DNA from: Taenia hydatigena
Lineage: Eukaryota > Platyhelminthes > Cestoda > Cyclophyllidea > Taeniidae
DNA length: 64,000 bases
Reading direction: 5' to 3'
NCBI GenBank assembly: GCA_036345935.2
Contig: JADWOT020000005.1
Span: 1,054,001-1,118,000 of the forward strand
Position 1 is the first letter of the stretch. Each line of letters opens with the position of its first letter. Below the pieces are notes generated by a model. It saw only the letters and a list, made by a program, of their open reading frames with translations, ran no database searches and was not told where the DNA came from. The position numbers were made by a program, and so were the translations under genes. This document shows positions 51,288 to 61,597 of the stretch, piece after piece.

Positions 51288-51638
51288 TTCATGGTTCAAT
51301 TGGTAGCAGCGGTAGCAGTGGAGCAGTGAATACATTACTTATTTACTTCCATAATAAGTACTATACTGACTCCCAAGCTATTCATTCAGTCGGTAATGTG
51401 CTCAAAATTTGGCTTCCATTTCGCAATGCAAGTCAGAAGTCCCTAGGTGGAAAGAGAAATGGCTATTACCCAAATTACCTGTTTTCAAACCTCTCAAAAC
51501 TCGAAGGTTTCTGGGTCGGCGCATTTTGCGTTTGCTTGGCCAACCAAAATATTCATTTCCACTCATCACGACTGCGGTAAGTTTGATGCCATCATCTGCC
51601 TCAGACCACAAAAGAGGTGGTTGGAAGTTGAAAGCTGA
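51288..51638 (+). CDS. Candidate FN3-like terminal exons (unit 2)
   Basis: A phase-1 entry after ttgaaag joins the exon ending at 50634. The product starts Ser/Gly-rich (GSIGSSGSSG), then has NVLKIWLP (strand B with Trp and Pro), YLFSNL and FWVGAFCVCLANQ (E and F). At 51577 a perfect donor, CG|GTAAGT, could remove 28 bases to an acceptor, tctgcctcag, and reach TGA at 51636-51638. Without splicing the frame stops at TAA 51578-51580. Neither version has a membrane helix, so the product would be secreted, or an unseen exon is used. Confidence 0.35.
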
Positions 51639-53416
51639 CTTATTTGGCCTCTCAGGTCTGCTCAAACTATCCACCCACCATACACAATCTGATGCAACAA
51701 GGATTGTTATGAACGGTCAATGAAGGCATTCTCCGCGTGTGTGTGGTGTTGGTGATGAAACTATTCATTGCAGTTCACTTGAAAATGTCCTTGTCGTCCT
51801 CTGTGTGTTTTGTTTTTCATATAATAGGATTTTAAATGTTGGGAGATCGTTTGGAAACTTGGAAAAGACCTGCCTTACCCGCCTGTTTAGGATGACACGA
51901 AGTGCAAACTGGTTGTAAACTTCGGTCTTAGAGCTACTGCGCATAGCATCTGCTTTCTCCATCGAAACTTTTGGATCAATTTTTAAAGATGGGCAACATT
52001 TCGGTTGTCATAGGTACCGCTTTCCCCTTAGGCTCAGTATTATTCACGCCTCGAGCTGATCTACTGGTCAACCAAATCGCCCCAAGGGCTGACGTATTGA
52101 GAAGTTTGGACAAGAACTCTTATAAACATCGGCTTCATGGAGTTGGGAAGCTTTTGGAAGGTTGTACGACTACAGGCACAACATCTATTGAAGGCGGTGA
52201 AGATGTGGACTTTCCTTCAGATGACTTATTAGATAGCGGAGCTTGGACATCCGGCTGATTCAACTGAAGCAGGTGTCCAGAAGGTTCGATGGTTTTGGGA
52301 GAAGGTTATCCAACCGCTTGAGGTAACATTAGTCATTTTCTCATGTTTAGCAGCCTTTGAATAGACTGCTAAACATGTTTGCCAACTCCACAGCAGTTTT
52401 GAATGCTTAATGGGGATCGCAGTCCAATTGTGCCAGGTCGAAGCCTTCCGACCGCTCCGAAATCCCTGCCTGTAGGTCAGGCCTAGCTGATTTTTTCCCA
52501 CCTTAGCCCTTCATAGACCATGATGTGCTGTAAGATTTGATCACAATGCTCGCCAAGTTTTCTTGACTGAAGGAAATCCAGGTGTCTGGTCTTGGGTGGA
52601 TCAATTTCCTTTTTTTGACCGGATTTTAAATGGATCCATTGTTATTTCTCTGGATGCATTTTTACTCCTGGAATTGCGGTTAGGTATAAGGAACATGCTC
52701 CTCAACGGCCAACTACAAAGCAATTTGGATGAGGAGATAGCAGACAATGTTGATCCTAATGAATGACCCCTACCTCCTTAGAGCCATGGCGAGGATGGTT
52801 GTTGATTCTTACTTCGTTTAGCCTCATTAATTTGTCGTTTTTAGTCACGGTCATTTGGTCGTACAAAACATTTGATACAAGGAGGCCAATAAAATAAATC
52901 ATTGGGGTTTTTTACAAGACCGACTGACGATGATAAATGAAAGGGAAGGTGACGAAAGTGCAGTTCTTCTGTCCACGCGAGCCCTTAACTCTACTTGCGA
53001 AGCGGCTTTAGCACTAAATAGTTGGACTTCTCGACTGAACCCTAATAAAGGAAACTGCGCTGAGGACGGATTGTTTGGAGAGACGAGGACCTACAACGCA
53101 GTAGGTCGCAGTACGCTGAAATGACTTAAGTAGACAGGTGGTGGAGGCAGCACCACAAGTTTCTTCGGGTGGAACATGCAATCTGTCTTTCCTTAACCTG
53201 GTCATTTATAATTTCTTGCGTCCAGTCAAACATTAAATGGTGATGATAATTAAGCTGTAACTTAAATTCACTAACTTTAAAACAACTCTGCTGTCAACAC
53301 TGTCTTTCTCGTCCTGCACCCGTAGCGGTTGGTTAGTGCAGTCGGAGGTTTTCATTGGTTTGACACCCGTGGTCGCATCTACCTCAACTCACTACGATGA
53401 ACTCACATTTCTCCTC
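51639..53416. other. Intergenic, with uninterpreted open frames
   Basis: Open frames at 51971-52258, 52563-52766 and 52930-53124 have protein-like composition. The first contains a repeated PRADLL/PRADVL; the third contains CEAALALNSW and LNPNKGN, reminiscent of reverse transcriptase C-terminal motifs. I could not assign them. Confidence 0.3.
52342..52377. repeat. 12-bp inverted repeat
   Basis: CATGTTTAGCAG and CTGCTAAACATG are exact reverse complements with a 12-base loop. It could form a hairpin; function unknown. Confidence 0.7.
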
Positions 53417-56400
53417 ATGCTGCATAGGCGTGTGGTGATTGTGTGTGTTAGCGTTCTCAGCGTCTTGCTGTGTGCATCTACTGAAGATGCACCGATAGTA
53501 TGGCCAGATCCACGCCATTTCCATGTAAGCCTTGATCGACAATGGGGCAACGGGTTAACTCTCCATTGGCCCGTGAGCAAATACTGTGCACAGAATGGCA
53601 TTCTAAAATTTTCAGTGAGCGTCACAAAGGTTGGAGATACAAAATTTTGGAGGAATGTTAGTGGAACGCGTGAAAGCCTATATACCGTGCTTGAACAAGG
53701 CGAGGCTGAGTATCTCATCACAACCGAAATGAAGACAAAATTCAATGTGCACGGAGCGCCCGCCAACGCGAGCATAACGACGGGTGGTAAGCTAATTTTA
53801 CCTCACACAAGCGGGTGATTATCATTGCAACATTGTAATATGGACAAGTTTATCCACACAATTGTTGATTTCGTGCTTTTCAGAGAGTGTCCGCTTTGGT
53901 TCTCGTTCCTCAAGGCAAGTTCAAAATCGCTTGTTTGGAGTTATTACCCGGTTCAAAGTGTGGATAGATGTTGGGTAGAACCTCTTAAGTTAAATCAGCC
54001 AGCCAATTTCTCAAAGCTGATGCAATTTGGTTGCTGCAAGGTTATGAGGTCTTTGTGATAGAACCAGCTTCATCAGAGTGTATGGCAATGCTATCCAACG
54101 GTATTTATTTGTTTGGTTTAGATTGACCTTGCCTTTGAAATAATTGTTCCATAACTTGTTCCTTACTAGGGAGGTTTTTCAAGTTAGTGCAGTCGGTGAT
54201 GGTCCATTCGTGGTGGTGGTGAAGCACAAGACTACGGAGGAATGCTTGCTGATTATCTACAATACGACTTTATCTGATAGCTACACGGTATGTAAGTGCT
54301 ACTTAATCTGAATTCGGTAGGTGAGCAGAATATTTGTTTATTGGCGATTTCTGCCCCTCCGAACTGCGTCTCATTTGTTATCGCTAGTAAAAATATGAGT
54401 GCATTATCATCACATCGCAAAATTATCATTGTGAATGCGTAATGGGCACTGTAATTTATAAGTATATAAGTAGGCTTTGTAAGTATCTACACCTGATAGA
54501 ATTTGATTGCCATGGCTAACTTGAAGGCTAAAACGAAACAATACTTTTCTTTTATCGAAATATGGCTACGAAATTCTCATTTCCATTGACTTCTAGCCTC
54601 TCAAGAAGCAGTCTACTTATTTCTTTTAGTGGAAGTTTTTGCTTAGTCTCGAATCACAATTCATCCTGGTGTATTTGCTTAGATCGAGGCACTGGATATC
54701 TGCCAAGGTGGGAAACGTGCGTCTTTGGCAATCTCTGTGCCGATCAGAAAACAATCATTAGAGCTTCCCCCTCAAACGCTTCTTCTCAGGTTTGACCTCC
54801 CAAGTGATTTGCTTAAATCTCTTCCAAGGTCCAACGTCCAAGCTTATTCCGTTCCCACCAAAGCAATGGTTGAACGTAAATATCTTTCAAAATCATAAGT
54901 TTATTTACAATTTGCGATAATCGGAGCACTGTGCAGAGGTAGCATATTTAAAAGAGAGTGACTTCTCCCTTCTTTGGATGAACGAATTTGTTTATCTAAC
55001 AAGATGAGTGTTTTGGGTATTTTAGTTGATTCACCGTGCGATACCTACGGAAAGTTGGAGCTGAAGTCACCCAAGACTGCTCGCCTCATCGTCACATTCC
55101 GTCCACCAGCTTCACATCCTCGTTTAATCCGTCGCTTCACCTTCGTTTTTAGCCATAATAATGAGACAATTGTTTTCGAGGTCGTCGATGATAAAGTCAG
55201 TTTTTCGCCCTCCTTCCCTCCTACCTTCCCTTCCAAATTTCGACCTTTTTAGAATACAAATGTTTGCTGGCGACTTTGCGATACCTTACATTCTACAGCT
55301 GCGGGTGGGACGTGATTCGATGGAGTAGCGCTAACCAGTAAGGGCTGATATGTCAACTTTGATGAGTGTGCAATTGAAATAATAATGGCTCTTGTGCATA
55401 CTTCGTTTACACTGTAACATGTCTCCCTTCGCGCATCCCTGATCATTCTTCTACACCGACCGAGGCCTTAACGAGTGCTATGCCCTACTTCTTCATAAAG
55501 ATGAGAAGGTATAGGCATGAATGAAGACCAAATTAGAGCATTATCCTAATGACGAATGAAGCTGTCAGGCTCACGGTTTTGGTATTGTTTGAGGCGGTTT
55601 GGCGCATTACCTCACCCTACAAACGCTGCTCTCATGATCATTCCTCAAAAAGCAAAGAACCAGGCAGCACTTCTCGATCCGTGTGTGCAACTCCTTCTTA
55701 ATGACACATTTGTTAATTTGGGTAATGCTTAGCATCCAGTAGCTTAAAGAAGATGCTCCGATAACCCTTCTGCCTTGTGAGAATGCACGGATTTGGACAT
55801 CATCTATAGTGTAAGACTTCTTATGCGCCCTGTTAGTCCTTAGATCCCAATTGAAGACAACATTGAGTAGGGGTGCCCTACGTAAAATTTGTTGTAAATT
55901 TACTGGAGCAACAGCAAGGGAATGTTAGGCTGTCAGCTTAATTACCCAAATGTCAAGAGCGTCACACGAGACTCCTTTTAGTCCTATGGCTACTAACACA
56001 GATGCGTTACATCTGCATTATCTTTTAATTGACTACTTTAGGATCTGTCTAAATACAGAAACAAAAATGTCATTGGGCGTGACAAAATTGTGCGCTCCCA
56101 ATACGACAGGACTATGCAATTCGAAGTCTGTCCAAAAGCTCTCTACGCGTACCCAGGCAACTACACTGTTACGGCATATACAAATGATGCTGCGAGCAGA
56201 AGAGCCGTTCACCCCATTATTATGCCCAAGTTTTGTGAGTGTCCTCATTTCGCCTCCTCCCATAACTTGACTTATGTTATTATATTTTATTGAGAGAAGC
56301 AAAATGAAATACTATTTTGTTATTCTCTTTTCTAGTCGCCTTGCAGCCCCCATTTTACGAGGTATACGCCTCCTGGGATAGTGTAACAGTGAAATGGGAC

Positions 56401-58346
56401 ATTCCACAGCTCTTTCCAACTTCGTGCACGTACCTCGTAGCCGCGGTCCCGTATGACAGGAATGCAAACCGTGTGATACAACAACCTCGACCAAACCAAC
56501 AAAGGGTAATATTCCATAACCTCTCCCCAGATACCAAATATGGCATCAAATTAGGATCCAATTGCACTGGAAGTGATCCCTTTTGGACCCACCTAGGTGA
56601 CGTTGAAACCAACGCTGGAAGTGAGGACGATCAGACACAAGTATTAGCATATAGGTTGTGATGGCGGCTACTTTATTATTAACTTGCTATTTCCTCCTAA
56701 GTACCGGGAGTTTCGAGAGATATAAAATTGACACAAAGTGGGCCAAAATCGGCGAAGCTGACCTGGAATCCGCCGCTTAAACTGCCTGGCAAGCACCCTT
56801 ATTACGAGTGGAATTGTGGGCTCAAAAACAGCTATGTCAGAATGAGGGGCAAAACGGAGGACACGCACACGGTTTTGACGAATGTTGGGCTGGGACTTTT
56901 GTCATGCACAGTGCAAGCTGTAATGAAGACAAAGAGACACATGGATAACTACGGAACTCCAAGCTCTCCTGTCGAGCTACACATTGATTCTGCAGGTAAG
57001 AACCATGTGTCTTCGTAAGTAAAAGCATAGAATTCAGAAGTCTTCTTTCCAAAGGCATGTGAAACTATATGCAGCACTAAAAGGTGTAGATGAATGGTAG
57101 GGTTAGTGCAAAATGAATGAAGGGATGTAGATTGCAATGATAATAATAATTGTTATTATTTTCCACCCACAACTGTTAAAATTTTTGCGTTTCTTGCCAA
57201 TCTCTCATCAGAGTATGGCAAACCCACCAGCACCTCCACCACGCCTACCACTGTCAACCAGCGCTCCAAAGGGGAAGGAGAAGGTAGCAGTAGAGTAGGG
57301 AACAGAAGCAGCCTCCACCACTACATAAAGTAAGACGTGCTGTGATTAGCCTAAACTGTCTCCTCTCCTGACAACTGACTGAAGAATTACCATTTATGCT
57401 TGTCACTTTGAACGGCTCAGATTCCAATGCACCAGGAAAAGTACAAATTGGTCCCGATTGTAAAATCCTGAGTCAACTCTTAGAATGTCAGGGCTGTTGA
57501 TGTCTAGAGTCATAAACATGTTTGGCTCTACCAGGCTAAAGTCGCCTCACTGGAAGCACTTCGACTGCCAAGAAGATGAGCCAATGAAATGTTGGCACGA
57601 ATCTCATTGATCAATGAGAATGCTGTGTTTTTGATTATTTCAGGACCAGTGCCTCCTGAGACCACCCACTCAACTCTTTCAACAGCTGTTAAAGTCGGTA
57701 AGTTTTTGGACTTCCTATGTTAACCTCATCAGCTGAGCGATATTTTGACCCCAATACCACGGCCTTTTCATTCGGCAAGGCTTATAGAAATTGGACGTTC
57801 TTGTTAGCCTTCACAAATTTCAGCCTAAATGCTGTAAAACCTTTAAGATATTTGAACAGTTTGGCAGAAATGGTTAGGTCCTTTAGTGATTTTGCTAAGG
57901 TACTGAAGCTTTGCTGACGCTAATCGGTGAAGGTTTGCTTCGAATAGACGCTAATACTTCGCAAACTGTCAAACCATTTGATCATAAGTACTCAACTCTT
58001 CTTACGGAGCAAACAACGAAAGGTAAGTTTGGCCTTCCTTATGAATGCATTCAAATAAAATTCTACTGACTTAAGGAGACAGTTTTTAATGCTTAAAGGA
58101 CATGTGAATACTGCGACTGTGATGCGCGCTGTCTTCGGGTGCTTGGGAGGTTTCCTTCTAGTCGCTATTCTTGGGCTAATTTTGCAGAAATGGCGCCGGA
58201 AAAACGCAGCAAAAATGTTTGAGTGAGTTGTTAGCTACGACTCTGCTTATTTGTTCAACAGGTCTTTTACCTTTTTATTTACATATCTTTTCAGAGGTCC
58301 CCTCCTGCTGACCTACCGTCGTTCTACTCGTAGGGAGGGTCTTTGA
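53417..58346 (+). CDS. FN3-repeat single-pass membrane protein (unit 3)
   Basis: I read about 13 exons: 53417-53786, 53884-53914, 54170-54287, 54630-54707 (alternative 54647-54789), 55004-55195 (or from 55026), 56042-56234, 56336-56620, 56702-56995, 57212-57283, 57644-57697, 57948-58022, 58099-58222 and 58295-58346. From 55004 on, every junction agrees in phase. The product of about 650 residues has a signal peptide (MLHRRVVIVCVSVLSVLLC); FN3-1 (GLTLHWP, then KFSVSV); FN3-2 (PFVVVVKHK, then CLLIIYN); FN3-3 (ARLIVTFRPP, then YPGNYTVTAY); FN3-4 (SVTVKWDIP, then VIFHNLSPDTKYGIKLG); FN3-5 (SAKLTWNPP, then SCTVQAV); a Thr/Ser-rich stalk; one membrane helix (VFGCLGGFLLVAILGLIL); and a basic tail (QKWRRKNAAKMFE). 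There are several N-glycosylation motifs. It is a type I surface protein, adhesion- or receptor-like; no catalytic domain is present and the ligand is unknown. Confidence 0.8.
53884..53914 (+). CDS. 31-nt micro-exon with GC donor (unit 3)
   Basis: A strong acceptor (ttcgtgcttttcag) matches the phase-1 exit at 53786. With a normal GT donor the frame would reach TAG within about 100 bases. A donor of the rare GC class (CTCAAG|GCAAGT, ideal for that class) gives phase 2, which is exactly what the exon at 54170 needs. It is plausible but rests on phase logic alone. Confidence 0.45.
56336..56620 (+). CDS. Best-conserved FN3 exon (FN3-4 of unit 3)
   Basis: Phase 1-1 exon of 95 codons with the clearest FN3 signature in the window. 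Strand B is SVTVKWDIP with the core Trp. Strand C is TYLVAAVPYD. The E strand and turn are RVIFHNLSPDTKY, with the core Tyr followed by GIKLG. There is an N-glycosylation motif (NCT) after strand F. It is flanked by ttttctag and GGAA|GTGAGG. Confidence 0.85.
57212..58022 (+). CDS. Stalk micro-exons of unit 3
   Basis: Three short exons (57212-57283, 57644-57697, 57948-58022), all phase 1-1 and 54-75 bases long, encode Thr/Ser/Pro-rich segments (PTSTSTTPTTV; PPETTHSTLST; then STLLTEQTT) typical of an O-glycosylated stalk between FN3 domains and membrane. Because all are symmetric, any could be skipped without shifting the frame, so stalk length may vary by alternative splicing. Confidence 0.65.
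58099..58222 (+). CDS. Transmembrane exon of unit 3
   Basis: Phase 1 in. It encodes about 20 hydrophobic residues with a Gly-rich start (FGCLGGFLLVAILGL), followed at once by the stop-transfer sequence QKWRRK. A donor GA|GTGAGT leads to the last exon and a tail ending STRREGL. If the donor is not used, GAG TGA at 58221-58226 ends the protein after MFE, so two tail lengths are possible. Confidence 0.7.
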
Positions 58347-61300
58347 GTGAAATCTTCAGATCGTAGTTTCTGGCGAAAGGGCTACAAAAAGTGTGCGCCC
58401 ATAGATAGAGAGTAGCCATTTTTGACTTTGTGGAACTCAAAGTGTGCTCCGTGTATCCCCCATCTTTTCTCTTTCCTCCTCAACTTGGGGTTTTGCGAAT
58501 CCCATGTGCCCAATTATTGCTACATCAAAACGCATGTTTCTTATGGTGAAGATTATGTGAAACAGTTTGAGTGTTTGTATTCCGTTTATGTTTAAGCCAA
58601 GATTCTTCGCTGAAGTCAAAATGAGTACTATGGATGGGCACATGCTGTTGACGTAGACAAGAACTCAAAGCCGTGTTGTAGAGCGAAGCACAATGTGCAG
58701 AGACTGAACCGTTATTGCAGTGCAACGCACAGTGGAGCAAGCTGTCAGACAAATCACTGCGTTCAAGTTAGTCATGGCAAAATTTCAATTTTTTGGTCAC
58801 TTGCAATTGAAATGTTTTACAGTGTGTGCAATTCCCCAGTTCTATCAAACTATTATTACAAGCTATATAATAATCATACTTTAGGACACACCAAATAGTC
58901 TGTAAAGATAGCACAAAATTACTTGTTTTTTGAGTCAGCTTATTGCGAATTCCAGGCTTAATTGGTTTTGAGGTTGTACAGGCTACCAACGGACCTAATG
59001 TGGCCTGGAGTCAACATCAAGCCTTTTCACACGATCTCTACAACATTCACTACGGTAACCCTAGTGATTGAGAAAACGCTAAAGCCGCCCCTTTGCTTCA
59101 CTCTTTCATGGAAATCACTAAACACCTCTAGCACCTCTGTCATTCTGCCTACGCCTTTTCGCTGTTATTTGGAATAAGACTCAGTGTTGCTACAGAGGTC
59201 CGACTAGCGCCTTCATCATGTCTCTTCAAGGTACTTCCATGTCAATATTCGGGGGTGAGAGCGCAAGTATCCTAAGTTTGCTGGCCAAGCTAATATGGGA
59301 CTCAGATAGAAAAGGATATAGGTAAGGTCGAAAACTTGAAACAGTCTTTTGTTCCTCGTGGAAGTCTGTCATTGCTACTGTCTTAGTGCGTATCCGACTC
59401 ACCGATTAGCTAGGAGATGGAAGGTAACTTTGCCACAGACGGATTCTTCGACGCGGCTTGACCCACCCAGACCAACATGCTTCGTCTAGACTTCGGTGAG
59501 GAAAGCCAGCATGAAATACAGTGTGCGTCTGTAATTGATTGTGTTATTTGTGATGAGCAATCAGACACAGGCAATGGCAAGTTCAAAGCTTTGACAGCAT
59601 TGCAATGGCTGGAATCGTTTGTGTCAGGTGTTCCATCTTATCAACTTTTGTACCAATTTCTCTCTTCCTGCAACATTTGATTTCCTGTAACCAAAGGCTC
59701 GGGTCTAGGCCTTTCTCCATGGCTAATTATGTGATTTGCCGATGATGTCCGTCCTCTGTGCTAAACCTAGGTGCCGTTATCACTCGGTTGATACAAGAAG
59801 TGCCGCAAGTAATTGCCAAACAGAACAGGCTGCTATGTTCAAATTCTGATCAACTCTAGATCTGAACAGGTGGAATGTAGCGCAGCTCTACATACTTGTG
59901 ATGCTTTAGCCTTCTTTGCTTAAATTGCCCGGGCTTCAAGTTTTATCATCGCTGTCAAAGAAAAACACAGCTGAGTACAAATTTGGACAAATTCAAATGG
60001 AAACCAAGAAACCAGATTGCAGCTATATCCTTGTACATTCTCAGTTTTGCTTAAAATTCATGCTCATTATATTTTAGTCATTACAAACTATCAGGCATTT
60101 TAAAATGAAACTGCACGACGCAGGCACGGAGGTAAACTAACATTTGAGCAATTAATTAACCAATTAGTACTTGGTTGAAATGAAAAATATGCCAAGTTTA
60201 GTATTCACGCTTTACTTGCTTGTCATTGTTTTACTGGAGACCTGCCCTTCTGGTACCTCAGCAAGCCAACAGCCTAATTCTTACTAAGATCATTTTCAGA
60301 TCAAGATGGAAAAATCTGGAGCGCAGAATACTGGGGCTAATTTGCGACTGTTACAGGTTTATGGCCTTAAACATGCACTAACCCAAACCATTTATCAAAG
60401 TCAAATAGCATTCAGCTCTTTTTTCGGGTGGTGAAACAGGGTGAGTGGTTCTTTTGTAATTGGATATTTTTGTCTTCCCGCCTCAAAAGCTTAGAACTAC
60501 AATTCTGTGGCTGTCGAATAGGCGAAGCTAAGCAATGCGCCAGATGCGGGTTTAGGATGTGGCTGTTGTAGCCATTAGTGTAAAGTGAACCTTGCTGTGC
60601 ATTAATAATGGAAGTCTTGCGAATAAGTGAAGAGCCGAATTGTCCAGTGAACAGCTATGGCTAATTAGTACGGGAGAGTGATAATAAGAAATTATGAATT
60701 ACAAATATTTATACCTGAGCAGTATGCAAAGCAGTGGCAATGACGGGATCCTGATTCCGAATTGCTTGTTATAGTGACTCATGCTCGGAAAATTGTGCTC
60801 AAGTCGGATGAGATACATTCTTGTGGAATTTTAGGACTAGGTATTTTGCTTTTACCAAATAATGCCTAGTAATTAGGATTTGTTTCTCTATTCTAAGTGA
60901 CGAGCTTGCTTTTACTATCACAACGGCATTTAAATGCAGTAGAGAAAAGCAAATACCACCATTTATATTGAAAACAATACAAAAATTATTTAATTCAAAA
61001 CTTGCTTTACTTTCACATGCATGACCAAACAAATAAGATCACAAAATTTTTGAGTAAGAATTCGCTCCAACTCATATGTGCAACCATATTTGGTAGAAAT
61101 TTTTATTTGTTATCATTTTTAATCACTTTGCCTTTAAAACGATGTTACGGCGGCGTCTTTTATCCATCCTTCTCAAACATCACCCTATTCAAATCGAGTG
61201 CTGGATCTCCCTACTTCATTACACACATCACTCACATTCTTGGTCATTTGGCAATGCTATAGCGCATTGTAGGCACTCATTCGCACAGATCTCCATGTGT

Positions 61301-61385
61301 GATATAAAGTGACGCAAAAGGCGATCTTGGATGCACTTGCATAAATAGCTATAGCGTCTATTGATGTGCTGTTGTTCGCATCAAG
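58347..61385. other. Intergenic, with weak exon traces
   Basis: Possible FN3-like strands occur at 58980-59175 and 61190-61260. An ATG frame at 59218-59321 ends at a consensus-like donor (AG|GTAAGG), and a 67-codon ATG frame spans 59477-59680. None chains with matched phases, so I do not call them. Confidence 0.3.
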
Positions 61386-61597
61386 GTACTGAATACACGT
61401 GTTCTTTAAGAGATATGTCCTGCTTTGTGCTTGATATCAAACGACGAGGCGAAGGCACTATCTCCGCTGCATTCCCTAATGTTGAAGCGCAGATCATACG
61501 ATCGATCAAAGTTTACTTAATGACGTTTTTGTGGGAGCATCAGTATCTTTTCAATGCACCTTCTTTCCCATCAGAAGTCACAATCTACAATAACTGA
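61386..61597 (+). CDS. FN3-5-like exon or fragment (unit 4)
   Basis: Phase-1 entry after cgcatcaag, then 70 codons to TGA. The order of motifs parallels FN3-5 of the gene at 53417. TEYTCSLRD compares with YEWNCGLKN, IKVYLM with the F strand CTVQAV, and FNAPSFPSEVTIYN with YGTPSSPVELHID. Strands A and B are missing and there is no donor before the stop, so it is a fragment, a terminal exon or a decayed paralogue. Confidence 0.4.

Noticed and set aside
52930..53124. Reverse-transcriptase-like fragment (CEAALALNSW, LNPNKGN)
   Set aside because: Only a loose resemblance; no YXDD-type catalytic motif or other transposon parts nearby.
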